From: an uncultured Odoribacter sp.
GTDB lineage: Bacteria; Bacteroidota; Bacteroidia; Bacteroidales; Marinifilaceae
Reading direction: 5' to 3'
DNA length: 64,000 bases
Assembly (NCBI GenBank): GCA_944321165.1
Contig: CALUKE010000008.1
Location: 52,431 to 116,430, forward strand
Shown here: positions 25,681 to 35,231 of the stretch, in pieces
How the letters are laid out: each line of letters opens with the position of its first letter
Numbering within the stretch: the stretch's first letter is position 1
Made by a program: the position numbers and the translations under genes
Notes under the pieces: generated by a model
The model's database searches: none
Told to the model about the DNA's origin: nothing
What the model saw: the letters and a program-made list of their open reading frames with translations, nothing else

Positions 25681-26692
25681 ACTTCGTTTGTTTAAACCAG
25701 TTTGCAAAATGCCGGATTCCTTCGGCTAAAGGAGTCGAGGCTGTATAATTGTAATCAGTTTGAAGTTTGCTTGTATCGGCCCATGTTTGGTATACGTCAC
25801 CGGCCTGCATTTCCACGAATTCCTTGGGAGCTGTTTTACCTAAATGCTGCTCCAACAGTCCGATGAATTCGGTCAATTGTACGGGGGAGCCGTGTCCAAT
25901 GTTGTACAGTACATGAGGAACTCCAGGGGTATCTTCCCGGACGAGGCCCGGTCTTTCCAATATGGTGAGGATACCGGTGACGATATCGTCAATATAGGTG
26001 AAATCCCTGGATAGATTTCCTCGATTGAACAGTCGGATTGTCTGACCTTTGAGAATGGCTTTCCCGAATAGCATCGGAGCCATGTCGGGACGTCCCCAGG
26101 GGCCATAAACCGTGAAAAAGCGTAGGCCGATTGTTTGGAGTCCGTAAAGGGACGAATAGGTGTAGGCCATGAGTTCGTTGCTTTTTTTGGTCGCCGCATA
26201 GATACTTTCCGGTTGATCGACTCGGGCGTTTTCTTGAAAAGGAACGGAGGCCGAGTTACCATAAACGGAGGAGGACGAGGCAAAAATCAAACGTGGTGTG
26301 TGATAACGGCGACAACATTCCAATAGATTCAGAAAACCGGAAACATTGTTTTCAATATAGCTCTCCGGATGTTCTATGCTATAGCGGACACCTGCCTGTG
26401 CAGCCAGGTTAATGACCGTATCGAAGGAATGGGATTGGAATAATGCCTGCAAACTCTGGGAATCGCATAGATTCAAACATCGGAAGGTATAATTCGGATT
26501 GCTGCTTGAAACCATTTCCGTGGCGTTGTCGCAAAAATCAATGCCACAGTCTTTTAGACGGGCTTTTTTGAAGTCTACATCATAATAATGGTTCATGGAA
26601 TCGATGCCATAAACAGAGATCCCTTTGCGGACCAGTGCTTTGGTCAGGGAATAACCGATAAATCCGGCACTGCCGGTAATGAGGACTTGCAT
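25667..26692 (-). CDS. NAD-dependent sugar epimerase (UDP-glucuronate 4-epimerase-like)
   Basis: 341 residues, an extended short-chain dehydrogenase. The NAD-binding GSAGFIGYSL, the SSSSVYGNS segment with the catalytic Ser/Thr position, and YAATKK (Tyr-x3-Lys) are present. Overall it resembles UDP-glucuronate 4-epimerases and related enzymes that supply sugars for capsule or lipopolysaccharide. The exact nucleotide sugar cannot be fixed from sequence. It is first in a two-gene unit with nhaA. Confidence 0.85.
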   Translation of the reverse strand: MQVLITGSAGFIGYSLTKALVRKGISVYGIDSMNHYYDVDFKKARLKDCGIDFCDNATEMVSSSNPNYTFRCLNLCDSQSLQALFQSHSFDTVINLAAQAGVRYSIEHPESYIENNVSGFLNLLECCRRYHTPRLIFASSSSVYGNSASVPFQENARVDQPESIYAATKKSNELMAYTYSSLYGLQTIGLRFFTVYGPWGRPDMAPMLFGKAILKGQTIRLFNRGNLSRDFTYIDDIVTGILTILERPGLVREDTPGVPHVLYNIGHGSPVQLTEFIGLLEQHLGKTAPKEFVEMQAGDVYQTWADTSKLQTDYNYTASTPLAEGIRHFANWFKQTKYGEL

Positions 26693-26718
26693 GCAGTTTA
26701 GTACTGTTAGTTATATGA

Positions 26719-26726
26719 CAAAAATA
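26719..26726 (-). promoter_or_regulatory. TATTTTTG -7 box of the epimerase-nhaA unit
   Basis: Perfect TAnnTTTG on the minus strand 27 bp before the epimerase ATG. It lies just downstream of the terminator that ends the mtaB transcript. Confidence 0.6.
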
Positions 26727-26743
26727 AGCATATTGTATGAAAT

Positions 26744-26777
26744 AAAAAAATTAAGTCGTCATTAGGCGACGACTTAA
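26744..26777 (-). terminator. Intrinsic terminator downstream of mtaB
   Basis: Perfect 10-bp stem TTAAGTCGTC/GACGACTTAA with a 7-nt loop. On the minus strand it is followed by seven T residues (26750-26744). It separates mtaB from the epimerase-nhaA unit. Confidence 0.8.
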
Positions 26778-26897
26778 ATTACTAACCCTAAACAGAAACA
26801 AACTATGAAATTGATTCTTATACAAAGATAGGATTAATTGTGTACGTATTTAATTAAATATTGTTAATTAGAATCATGATTGTAAAAAACAAGTAGA

Positions 26898-28184
26898 TTA
26901 TTCTTCCAGACAGATGTTTTCCTTATTCAGTACGACTGGTACGATTCGGTTGCTTAGTTTTTGATTATATGGAAGTTTGACTTTGATGTAATTGTCTGTG
27001 AATCCACAAATGTAAGAACCGACTCGACTTTCTTCAAACAGTACGGGGCGTTCTTTCCCTTCAAAACGATGATAAAAATCCGTCAGTTTCCGGGAGGAAA
27101 TCTCCAATAGCTGTTCTACGCGTCTGTGCTTTTCTTCCTGGGGAACGATGAGGGGAATTTCGAGGGCTTTGGTTCCCTGGCGTTCGGAGTAGGGGAATAC
27201 GTGCAGCCTGGAGATATCGAGGGAATCGATGAATTGCAGGGCATCATTGAAATAACTTTCGCTTTCTCCCCGCATGCCGGCGATGACGTCAACGCCAATG
27301 AAGGCATCCGGGAGCAGTTGACGGATGGTTTGTACTTTTTCTGCAAAGAGTTCCCGTTGATAACGACGACGCATAAGCTGTAGCACTTCATTGCTACCGG
27401 ATTGCAGTGGAATGTGGAAATGAGGCATGAAATGCCGCGAGTGGGCTACGAATTCGATGATGTCGTCAGTAAGCAGATTCGGTTCTATTGAGGAGATCCG
27501 GAAGCGGGCGATTTCATCATGCTGATCGAGCAGGCGTAGCAGTTGCAGAAAATCGGTGTCACTCCCCCGGCCAAAATCTCCTGTATTGACGCCGGTCAGT
27601 ATCACTTCCTGAATGCCTTTCCCTGCCACTTCCTGCAGGGCTTCCAGAATTCGGGGAATGTCGGCGCTGCGGCTTTTCCCCCGGGCAAAAGGAATGGTAC
27701 AATAAGTGCAGAAATAGTCGCAACCATCCTGAATTTTGAGGAAACAACGGGTCCGGTCTCCGAACGAATATGCCAGATCGAAATGGCTGATTTTGAAAAT
27801 ATCGCAGGAGTGTGGTTCCTGTTTTTCTTGTTGTTCGAGGTGTTGCAGGTAATGGCTGACATTGAATTTGTCTCCGGCTCCCAATACCAGGCTCACTCCT
27901 TCGATTGCCAGAAGTTCTTTGGCCCGCAGTTGGGCATAGCATCCGACGACAACGATATAGGCTCCCGGGTGGTGATGGATGATTTTCCGGATCAGTTGCC
28001 GGCCTTTTTTTTCAGCCATATCGGTAACGCTGCAGGTATTGATTACAAAAATATCGGCCTCATCCTTTTCGCTGACAGTTTGCGTCCCTGCTTTTTCTAA
28101 ACTATGACGGATGGTAGATGTTTCTGAAAAATTCAATTTGCAACCGAGGGTAACGTATGCAACCTTCTTCCCTGCTATATTCAT
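26898..28184 (-). CDS. mtaB: tRNA t6A37 methylthiotransferase
   Basis: 428 residues, normal for MtaB, a radical-SAM enzyme that converts t6A37 to ms2t6A37 in tRNAs reading ANN codons. The N-terminal UPF0004 domain has cysteines in LGCKLN, NTCSVT and VGCYAQ (second 4Fe-4S cluster). The radical-SAM motif is CDYFCTYC within KIQDGCDYFCTYCTIPFARG. A C-terminal TRAM-like segment follows. It is divergent from lpxB with its own promoter box. Confidence 0.92.
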   Translation of the reverse strand: MNIAGKKVAYVTLGCKLNFSETSTIRHSLEKAGTQTVSEKDEADIFVINTCSVTDMAEKKGRQLIRKIIHHHPGAYIVVVGCYAQLRAKELLAIEGVSLVLGAGDKFNVSHYLQHLEQQEKQEPHSCDIFKISHFDLAYSFGDRTRCFLKIQDGCDYFCTYCTIPFARGKSRSADIPRILEALQEVAGKGIQEVILTGVNTGDFGRGSDTDFLQLLRLLDQHDEIARFRISSIEPNLLTDDIIEFVAHSRHFMPHFHIPLQSGSNEVLQLMRRRYQRELFAEKVQTIRQLLPDAFIGVDVIAGMRGESESYFNDALQFIDSLDISRLHVFPYSERQGTKALEIPLIVPQEEKHRRVEQLLEISSRKLTDFYHRFEGKERPVLFEESRVGSYICGFTDNYIKVKLPYNQKLSNRIVPVVLNKENICLEE

Positions 28185-28225
28185 TTCCTGATCCAGTAAG
28201 TTGTTAAATTTTAGATAACCGGCTG

Positions 28226-28233
28226 CAAAAGTA
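28226..28233 (-). promoter_or_regulatory. TACTTTTG -7 box of mtaB
   Basis: Perfect TAnnTTTG on the minus strand 41 bp before the mtaB ATG. It lies next to the -33 box of the divergent lpxB promoter. Confidence 0.6.
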
Positions 28234-28237
28234 ATGA

Positions 28238-28268
28238 TTTGGCTTGTAATTTGTTATTTTTATCTTTG
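28238..28268 (+). promoter_or_regulatory. Promoter of lpxB
   Basis: TTTG at 28238-28241 and TATCTTTG at 28261-28268 with a 19-bp spacer, both exact; the ATG follows 25 bp later. Confidence 0.82.
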
Positions 28269-28293
28269 CATTTTATTTTAAATTTTTCGTCGT

Positions 28294-29427
28294 ATGCGTT
28301 ATTATGTTATAGCAGGGGAGGCTTCCGGTGATTTGCACGCCTCGAATTTAATCCGGGAAATCAGGAAACAGGATGAACAGGCGATAGTCCGTGGATGGGG
28401 AGGCGATCTGATGCGTGATGCCGGGACAGAGATTGTTCGTCATTATAAGGATACGGCGATTATGGGTTTTGTCACTGTATTGAAAAACCTGGGCAAGATC
28501 AAGGCGAATATCCGATTGTGTTGTGAGGATATTCGGACCTGGGAGCCGGATGTTGTGATTTTGGTGGACTATGCCGGTTTCAATCTGCGGATTGCCCGTT
28601 TTGCCAAAAGCATTGGACGGCGGGTTTTTTATTATATCTCGCCTAAATTGTGGGCGTGGAATACCGGTCGGGTCAAGACGATCAAAAAATATGTCGATTG
28701 CATGTATACGATTTTTCCGTTTGAAACGGATTTTTATGCCCGTTATGGATATGCTGTAAAATATGGCGGGAATCCTTTGGTTGATACCATTGCTACCCGT
28801 CCTGCTCAGGGTGAGAGCTGGAGGGAGTTTATCACGGCCAATGATCTTCCAGATAAACCGATTATTGCCTTGCTGGCCGGTAGTCGTACGCAGGAATTGC
28901 ATTATGTCTTACCGACCATGCTTCAGATGGTGGATCATTTCCCGAATTATCAGTTTATCATTGCCGGAGCCCCTTCCATGACGGATGCCGATTATGCACC
29001 CTATTTGCAGAAAAGAAAGGTGAGGATATTGTACGGACAGACTTATCGTTTGCTGGCCCAGTCGAAAGCGGCGTTGGTGACTTCCGGTACGGCGACCCTG
29101 GAAACGGCCTTGCTGCGAGTACCGCAGGTAGTATGTTACAACGGGGAAGGCGGTCGGCTCAGTTATTATCTGTTCAAGACCTTTGTCAAGGTAAAGTATA
29201 TTTCGCTGGTCAATCTGATTTTCGGAGGAGAGGTTGTCAAGGAATTGATGATGCAGCATTTAACAGAACGGAATGTTCTGAACGAACTTTCTCGTATTTT
29301 GTACAGTGAACGGGACCGGGAGAAAATGTTGCGCAATTACGATGAGGTGATCCGTCGAATGGGACAACCCGGTGCATCTGCCAGGGTGGCACAGTTGATG
29401 ATCACGGATTTGAAAAATCTTCAATAG
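28294..29427 (+). CDS. lpxB: Lipid-A-disaccharide synthase
   Basis: 377 residues. LpxB joins UDP-2,3-diacylglucosamine and lipid X to make the lipid A disaccharide at the cytoplasmic face of the inner membrane. Family signatures: AGEASGDLHASNLI at the start, YISPKLWAWNTGRVKTIKKYVD, GGNPLVD, LLAGSRTQEL, and TSGTATLETAL with the downstream PQVVCY. Length and start are typical. Its last codons overlap the end of the convergent secreted-protein gene by 7 bp. Confidence 0.95.
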   Translation: MRYYVIAGEASGDLHASNLIREIRKQDEQAIVRGWGGDLMRDAGTEIVRHYKDTAIMGFVTVLKNLGKIKANIRLCCEDIRTWEPDVVILVDYAGFNLRIARFAKSIGRRVFYYISPKLWAWNTGRVKTIKKYVDCMYTIFPFETDFYARYGYAVKYGGNPLVDTIATRPAQGESWREFITANDLPDKPIIALLAGSRTQELHYVLPTMLQMVDHFPNYQFIIAGAPSMTDADYAPYLQKRKVRILYGQTYRLLAQSKAALVTSGTATLETALLRVPQVVCYNGEGGRLSYYLFKTFVKVKYISLVNLIFGGEVVKELMMQHLTERNVLNELSRILYSERDREKMLRNYDEVIRRMGQPGASARVAQLMITDLKNLQ

Positions 29428-30374
29428 ACCAGTTTTACGTTGTCTATCCAGAATTTTGCCTCTGGAGAGCCGATGTAGGCGCCTCCGTGACCGGAGGAAA
29501 ATCTCAGAATGATATGAGTCGGTTGGGTATCGGGAGAGGCCCAGCCGATTTCCTGGATCGGCACACTTTTCCCCTTGCTGTTGACCACATATTGGGTGTC
29601 TTCTCCCTGAATGAGTCCCATGTATGGACGATAGAAATCTTCTCCGGTGATATCTCCGTAGTGGACGGGAATCCGGTGGTCGTTTTGCCATTCTTTGACT
29701 TCCCGGTCATAGCGTTCATAAGCAGTGCCGACCCGTTTGGCAAAAATGTTTCCGTTTTCGTCTTCCCAGCGATATTGCAGCAGCAGACAGGCCTCTGCCT
29801 GGTTCTGTTCCGGAATGGATTGGATTCGACTGAATCCTGTCGCTTTGATTTGCTGTCCTCCGGGCTGTACTTTATAGTCGAAGGCCAGTGCTTTGGGGCG
29901 TCGGGTGAAAGATATGTTGTTGTTCAATTTTCCCTGTGGATTTTTGGTGTCTTGTATGGGTTCTTTGATTTCCCCGGCAAAGATCGTTCCTGTGGCCAGT
30001 GCCGAGATGTTGATCAGTCCGAGAACTTTTACCTGTTCCAGTCGGGTCTCCAGACGGGCACAATAGCCGGAATCCCGTTTTTCCGGAAAGACGGTGACAC
30101 TGGCTTTGACGATTCCGCTTACTTTGGCCATGATACTCGAAGTTCCCCAGGGGGAAAGGGTATTTTTGTACGGAGTATTGTTTTTCAGGGTGTCTCCGGA
30201 GGTGATTTCATATACATATCTGGTATGGCCGCCGATGATAAAGGATTCATCGATTACTCGAACCATCCATTGATCCATGTCTCCATAAGGGAAAAGTTCA
30301 ACCGTTTCTGTCTGGGCCCATAGCCGGGTATTAGAAAGGAGCAGTATGACTATGATAGGTATCAGTTTTCTCAT
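29421..30374 (-). CDS. Secreted protein with PCMD-like carbohydrate-related domain
   Basis: 317 residues from the ATG at 30374, which begins a clean signal peptide (MRKLIPIIVILLLSNTRLWAQ); an upstream in-frame Met adds 19 residues without one. The mature protein resembles PCMD-type (putative carbohydrate metabolism) proteins: DMDQWMVRVIDESFIIGGHT near the start, KALAFDYKVQPGG in the middle, and PTHIILRFSSGHGG plus AKFWIDNVKLVY at the end, a beta-sandwich pattern. Ligand unknown; assignment by pattern only. Confidence 0.65.
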   Translation of the reverse strand: MRKLIPIIVILLLSNTRLWAQTETVELFPYGDMDQWMVRVIDESFIIGGHTRYVYEITSGDTLKNNTPYKNTLSPWGTSSIMAKVSGIVKASVTVFPEKRDSGYCARLETRLEQVKVLGLINISALATGTIFAGEIKEPIQDTKNPQGKLNNNISFTRRPKALAFDYKVQPGGQQIKATGFSRIQSIPEQNQAEACLLLQYRWEDENGNIFAKRVGTAYERYDREVKEWQNDHRIPVHYGDITGEDFYRPYMGLIQGEDTQYVVNSKGKSVPIQEIGWASPDTQPTHIILRFSSGHGGAYIGSPEAKFWIDNVKLVY

Positions 30375-30519
30375 ATTTAGATTTATATTTCTTTTTTTAT
30401 ATACGGGATATGCTTGCAAAAAAGATGCCAATATAAATGTAAAAAAATGTAAATATTGTGTAGGTTGTCGGATAGATTTTAAGTTTCGTCGTGAAAAAGG
30501 TGTAATAGATATATTTAAA

Positions 30520-30550
30520 TTGTTTAAGGAGATGTTTGAAAATACATTTG
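30520..30550 (+). promoter_or_regulatory. Promoter of the TolC-MacAB-LytS/LytTR operon
   Basis: TTG at 30520-30522 and TACATTTG at 30543-30550 with a 20-bp spacer. It lies upstream of the first gene of the six-gene operon. Confidence 0.7.
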
Positions 30551-30611
30551 TATTGAAAAAATGAACCCAATTGGTTGGAAACGTAAATTTATGAATTTAA
30601 AAAGAGATATG

Positions 30612-31928
30612 ATGAATAAGTATTGGAAAGCTTTGACCTGGGGATTTGTTCTGTTGTCATCCTCGGTGATGGCCCAGGAAAAACCGGCGGTATGGGATTT
30701 AAAGGCCTGTATCGATTATGCACGGATTCATAATATTCAGATTCGCCAGAGCCGGATTGCTTTGGAGGAGAGTCTGGAGAATACCAAACAGGCAAAAGCC
30801 AATCGTTTGCCGTCTCTTTCTTTTACATCAGGGCAGAATTATGTGAATCGTCCCCGTCCGGAGGCTGGAGACAAAAATACCTATTCCGGTTCTTACAATC
30901 TGAATTCATCCGTTTCTCTGTATGAAGGGGGAAAATTGCGCAAGAATATGGAACAGATGAATCTGCAGAATGAAGTTCAGGGATTGGCAATCAAGGAGGC
31001 GGAAAACAATATTGAACTGGCGATTACGCAAGCTTTTGTACAGGTGTTGTATGCAGACGAGTCGGTGAAGATCAACGAAAGTACGGTGGAGGTGTCCAAA
31101 GCGCAACGGGATCGGGGAAAAGCTTTGCTGGAAGTGGGTTCGCTGTCTAAAGCCGATTTTGCCCAGTTGGAATCTCAGTATGCTTCCGATCAGTATCAGT
31201 TGGTGGTTGCCCAGACTACCCTGGACAATGCTCGTTTGGAGTTGAAGCAGCTTTTGGAACTGGGTGTGAACGATCAGATGGATTTGGAGATCCCTCAACT
31301 TTCGGATGAGAGTGTGTTGACGGTTTTACCGACAAAGGAAAGTGTGTATCTGGCTTCTTTGAAAATTATGCCGGAAGTGAAATACAATCAGTTGAATATA
31401 GAGGTAGCCAATATCGAGCAAGAAAAAGCCTGGTCGGATTATTTGCCGAATCTGACTCTGTCGGCCGGTATGGGCAGCAGTCATGCCTCCGGTATCGGAA
31501 CGGGTTTTGCCACTCAGACGAAGCAGAACTGGAGTGAAAATATCGGTTTGACTTTGAATATTCCGATTTTCAACAAACGTGCGACCAAGACTGCGGTGAA
31601 TCTGGCGAAATTGAATGTAGAAAACGCTCAGCTTGCTTATGAAAATATACAGAAAGAGCTGTTGAAATCCATCGAGACGGTGTATCAGGATGCTGTTTCG
31701 GCCCAAAATCGTTACCGTTCGGCCAAAGAGACGTTGGCTGCTTCGGAACTGTCTTTCGAACTGACACAACAGCAATTTTTTCTGGGAGCCAAAAATACGG
31801 TAGAGATGATGACGGAGAAAAATAATCTTTGGGCGGCTCAACAGGAAGTGATACAGGCGAAGTATATGGCAGTGTTGAATTTGCAGTTATTGAATTTCTA
31901 TCAAGGAAAGGCGATTGAAATTAAGTAA
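30612..31928 (+). CDS. TolC-like outer-membrane efflux protein
   Basis: 438 residues from ATG 30612 (MNKYWKALTWGFVLLSSSVMAQ signal); in-frame ATGs at 30561, 30591 and 30609 are possible but give awkward signal peptides. The mature protein begins WDLKACIDYARIHNIQIRQ, the standard OEP start, with two repeat halves of long helices. It is the outer-membrane channel for the MacAB-like pump encoded next and the first gene of a six-gene operon with regulators at the end. Confidence 0.88.
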   Translation: MNKYWKALTWGFVLLSSSVMAQEKPAVWDLKACIDYARIHNIQIRQSRIALEESLENTKQAKANRLPSLSFTSGQNYVNRPRPEAGDKNTYSGSYNLNSSVSLYEGGKLRKNMEQMNLQNEVQGLAIKEAENNIELAITQAFVQVLYADESVKINESTVEVSKAQRDRGKALLEVGSLSKADFAQLESQYASDQYQLVVAQTTLDNARLELKQLLELGVNDQMDLEIPQLSDESVLTVLPTKESVYLASLKIMPEVKYNQLNIEVANIEQEKAWSDYLPNLTLSAGMGSSHASGIGTGFATQTKQNWSENIGLTLNIPIFNKRATKTAVNLAKLNVENAQLAYENIQKELLKSIETVYQDAVSAQNRYRSAKETLAASELSFELTQQQFFLGAKNTVEMMTEKNNLWAAQQEVIQAKYMAVLNLQLLNFYQGKAIEIK

Positions 31929-31957
31929 AGGAATCAAAATCAAAATATTATAAAAGC

Positions 31958-33175
31958 ATGAAAAAGAGAAAGCACATAACGATTGGTGGAATGATGCTCC
32001 TTTGGGGTGTGGGGCTTGTGTGTATGCAAGCTTGTACCTCTCAGGAAAAAATCAATTGGGAAACGACAGTCGTTGCCCGGAATTCAATGTCGAACATGGT
32101 TTCTGCAACGGGTACTGTTGAACCGGTGACCAAAGTAGATGTGGGTACACAAGTTTCTGGAATCATCGATAAAATCTATGTCGATTATAACAGCATTGTG
32201 AAGAAAGGACAGCTGATTGCTGAAATGGATAAGGTGACTCTGCAGGCAGAGTTGGAATCTCAGGAGGCACAACTGGCCAGCGCAAAGGCTGAATATGAAT
32301 ATCAGCAGAAGAATTATGCCCGTAACAAGGTATTGTTTGAGAAACAGCTGATCAGTGACAGTGAATATGAGTTGGCGACTTACAATTATGAAATGGCAAA
32401 AAGTGCGTATGAAAAATCGCAGGCAGATATTGTAAAAGTTCGGAGAAACCTGGGATATGCGGTGATAAACAGTCCGATAGACGGAGTGGTGATCAGCCGG
32501 GAGGTGGAGGAAGGCCAGACGGTGGCTGCCGGTTTTGAAACACCGACTTTGTTTACGATTGCGAAAGATTTGACGGAGATGCAGGTGGTGGCTGATGTGG
32601 ATGAGGCCGATATCGGTCAGGTGGCTGAAGGACAGCGGGTATCTTTCAGCGTGGATGCCTATCCGAATGATATGTTTGAGGGAGTTGTAACACAGGTGCG
32701 CTTGGAAGCAACGGAAGAGTCCAATGTAATTACTTATGAGGTGGTGATCAGTGCTCCCAATCCTGATTTGAAACTGAAGCCGGGATTGACGGCAACGGTA
32801 TCGATTTATACTCTGGAGAAAGATAATGTGCTGACGATTTTGCCGAAGGCTTTGAAGTTTGTTCCCGATCAGGCGTTGGCAGAGGCGAACGAAATCATAT
32901 TACAGCCAGTGCATGTGGATAATCCCGCTCTGCAAAAAACGGTGTGGGTGAAAAACGGTCAGACTTTGCAGGAAAAAGAGATTCAGGTGGGTACTTCCAC
33001 AACGGCTCTTTTGGAAGTGATCAGCGGATTGTCGGAAGGGGATGAGGTGGTTGTTGCCATGGAATCCAGCAAGAGAGAAAATATGGGAGGACCCCAGATG
33101 GGAGATACCGGATCCAGTCCTTTTATGCCGAAACGGCCGGAAGATAATAAGAAAAAGAACAATGCGAAGAATTGA
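31958..33175 (+). CDS. MacA-like periplasmic adaptor
   Basis: 405 residues. The signal peptide ends in MQAC, a plausible lipobox at Cys26. Biotinyl-lipoyl halves (ATGTVEPVTKVDVGTQVSGII; INSPIDGVVISREVEEGQTV) flank a coiled-coil hairpin, followed by beta-barrel and membrane-proximal domains. The C-terminus is a low-complexity Lys/Asn tail. The gene is 29 bp after the TolC-like gene and 31 bp before the ATPase gene. Confidence 0.9.
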   Translation: MKKRKHITIGGMMLLWGVGLVCMQACTSQEKINWETTVVARNSMSNMVSATGTVEPVTKVDVGTQVSGIIDKIYVDYNSIVKKGQLIAEMDKVTLQAELESQEAQLASAKAEYEYQQKNYARNKVLFEKQLISDSEYELATYNYEMAKSAYEKSQADIVKVRRNLGYAVINSPIDGVVISREVEEGQTVAAGFETPTLFTIAKDLTEMQVVADVDEADIGQVAEGQRVSFSVDAYPNDMFEGVVTQVRLEATEESNVITYEVVISAPNPDLKLKPGLTATVSIYTLEKDNVLTILPKALKFVPDQALAEANEIILQPVHVDNPALQKTVWVKNGQTLQEKEIQVGTSTTALLEVISGLSEGDEVVVAMESSKRENMGGPQMGDTGSSPFMPKRPEDNKKKNNAKN

Positions 33176-33206
33176 GAAATGATGAAATACTTCTAATTCG
33201 ACGACA

Positions 33207-33947
33207 ATGAATGCAATTATTGAATTAAAGGATATCAAGCGGGATTTCGTGGTGGGAAATGAGACGGTGCATGCGTTGCGGGGAGTGTCGTTTTCGATAC
33301 AGGCCGGTGAGTTTGTGACGATCATGGGAACGAGTGGATCCGGAAAATCTACCTTGTTGAATATACTGGGATGTCTGGATACTCCGACTTCGGGGGAATA
33401 CTGTCTGGACGGTTATTCGGTAAGGCAGATGGGGAAAAACGATCGGGCGGAGTTGCGCAATCATAAGATCGGTTTTGTATTCCAGTCGTACAATTTGCTA
33501 CCCAAGACTACTTCGATCGAGAATGTCGAACTGCCTTTGATGTATAATTCGGCGGTTTCTGCCAAAGAGCGGATGAAAAGGGCCATAGAAGCTTTGGAGG
33601 CAGTGGGATTGCACGACCGGCTTTATCACAAGTCGAACCAGATGTCGGGAGGACAGCAGCAGCGGGTGGCCATTGCCCGGGCCTTGGTCAATGATCCGGT
33701 TTTAATTTTGGCGGATGAGGCGACCGGAAATCTGGATACACGGACTTCGTTTGAAATTCTGACCTTGTTTCAGGAATTACATGCCCGGGGACGTACGATT
33801 GTATTTGTGACCCATAATCCGGAACTTTCTGCTTACAGCAGTCGGACCATCGTATTGAAAGACGGACATGTCATTCAGGATTCATGCAATGAACACATCG
33901 CTTCGGCGAAGGAGACTTTGGCGTCTATGCCCAAAACAGACGATTAA
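33207..33947 (+). CDS. MacB-type ABC transporter ATPase
   Basis: 246 residues. Walker [11 protein letters not shown], signature [15 protein letters not shown], Walker [13 protein letters not shown] and the H-loop THNPEL match the LolD/MacB/FtsE group of mechanotransmission ABC ATPases. The permease is encoded separately 11 bp downstream, unlike E. coli MacB where both are fused. It powers extrusion from the periplasm through TolC. Confidence 0.92.
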   Translation: MNAIIELKDIKRDFVVGNETVHALRGVSFSIQAGEFVTIMGTSGSGKSTLLNILGCLDTPTSGEYCLDGYSVRQMGKNDRAELRNHKIGFVFQSYNLLPKTTSIENVELPLMYNSAVSAKERMKRAIEALEAVGLHDRLYHKSNQMSGGQQQRVAIARALVNDPVLILADEATGNLDTRTSFEILTLFQELHARGRTIVFVTHNPELSAYSSRTIVLKDGHVIQDSCNEHIASAKETLASMPKTDD

Positions 33948-33958
33948 GACGGAATATT

Positions 33959-35179
33959 ATGAATTTTACGAATTTATTCAGAATAGCCTTAAAGGCATTG
34001 GGAAATAATAAAATGAGGGGATTCCTGACGATGCTGGGGATCATTATCGGTGTCGCTTCTGTGATTACGATGCTGGCCATCGGGCAGGGATCGAAGCGCA
34101 GTATCCGGGCACAGATATCGGAAATGGGTTCCAATATGATCATGATTCATCCGGGGGCAGACCGGCGGGGGGGAGTCCGTCTGGACGCTTCGGAAATGCA
34201 GAGTCTGAAACTGGAAGATTATAAAGCCATTGTAAATGAGACCCGTTATGTGGCAGCTTGTTCGCCTTCGGTAAGCAGTAGCGGACAGACGATTTACGGT
34301 GCCAATAACTATCCGACGACGATTTATGGAATTACTCCCGATTATTTGGATATTCGTAAATACTCGTTGGCGGAGGGTACGATGTTCGGTGAGCAGGATA
34401 TCATCAGTTCCGCCAAGGTGTGTGTCGTTGGAAAAACAATTGTGGATAATTTGTTTACGAACGGAGAAAGTCCCATTGGAAAGGTGATCCGGTTTGGAAA
34501 AATACCTTTTCAAATAGTGGGCGTTTTGACTTCTAAAGGATATAATACGATGGGGATGGACCAGGACGATCTTATCTTAGCACCTTATACAACCATCCAG
34601 AAACGTGTCCTGGCCATCACCCATTTACAAAGTATATTCTGTTCGGCCATAACGGAGGAACAGACGGAAGAGGCTGAAGAGGAAATTGCCAGTATCTTGC
34701 GGCGGAATCATAAGCTGAGAGCTACCGATGAGGATGATTTCAACATTCGTTCTCAGCAGGAACTGAGTACGATGATGAATTCTACTTCGGATATGATGAC
34801 AGTCCTTTTGGCTTGTATTGCAGGGATTTCTCTCTTGGTAGGGGGAATCGGGATCATGAATATCATGTATGTTTCTGTGACCGAACGAACGCGGGAAATC
34901 GGTTTGCGAATGTCGATCGGGGCGAAAGGACGTGATATTCTGGCTCAGTTTCTGATCGAGGCGATCCTGATCAGTGTGACGGGGGGTATTATCGGAGTTC
35001 TGTTGGGAATCGGCGCGTCTTGGATGGTGAAATTAGTTGCCGGCTGGTCGGTTTATGTCCAGTTGTATTCCGTTATTCTGTCTTTTGCGGTCTGTACGGT
35101 GACCGGAATCTTTTTCGGCTGGTATCCGGCTCAGAAAGCTTCCAATCTGGATCCGATAGAGGCGATCCGGTATGAATAG
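33959..35179 (+). CDS. MacB-type FtsX-family permease
   Basis: 406 residues with the MacB layout: one N-terminal helix (MLGIIIGVASVITMLAIGQG), a periplasmic MacB_PCD domain of about 230 residues, then three C-terminal helices beginning near LLACIAGISLLVGGIGIMNI with VTERTREIGLRMSIGA. It ends at a stop followed at once by a long palindrome. Substrate unknown; these pumps export peptides, macrolides or lipoprotein-like molecules. Confidence 0.92.
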   Translation: MNFTNLFRIALKALGNNKMRGFLTMLGIIIGVASVITMLAIGQGSKRSIRAQISEMGSNMIMIHPGADRRGGVRLDASEMQSLKLEDYKAIVNETRYVAACSPSVSSSGQTIYGANNYPTTIYGITPDYLDIRKYSLAEGTMFGEQDIISSAKVCVVGKTIVDNLFTNGESPIGKVIRFGKIPFQIVGVLTSKGYNTMGMDQDDLILAPYTTIQKRVLAITHLQSIFCSAITEEQTEEAEEEIASILRRNHKLRATDEDDFNIRSQQELSTMMNSTSDMMTVLLACIAGISLLVGGIGIMNIMYVSVTERTREIGLRMSIGAKGRDILAQFLIEAILISVTGGIIGVLLGIGASWMVKLVAGWSVYVQLYSVILSFAVCTVTGIFFGWYPAQKASNLDPIEAIRYE

Positions 35180-35208
35180 TTTATTTGCCGAATTATTCGG
35201 CAAATAAA
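35180..35208. other. 29-bp palindrome between macB permease and lytS
   Basis: Two perfect 14-bp arms (TTTATTTGCCGAAT and its complement) around one central T, starting right after the permease stop codon. It could be a hairpin terminator/attenuator or a regulator site. No T-run follows. Confidence 0.6.
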
Positions 35209-35219
35209 CAATAAACTTA

Positions 35220-35227
35220 TATTTTTG
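35220..35227 (+). promoter_or_regulatory. TATTTTTG -7 box just before the lytS start
   Basis: Perfect TAnnTTTG ending 4 bp before the ATG at 35232, so a transcript from it would be nearly leaderless. Possibly fortuitous. Confidence 0.4.
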
Positions 35228-35231
35228 TGAG

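Noticed and set aside
33207..35179. Separate MacB ATPase and permease genes as a frameshifted single gene
   Set aside because: Each gene has its own start and stop with an 11-bp gap and complete domains; split MacB genes are common in Bacteroidetes.
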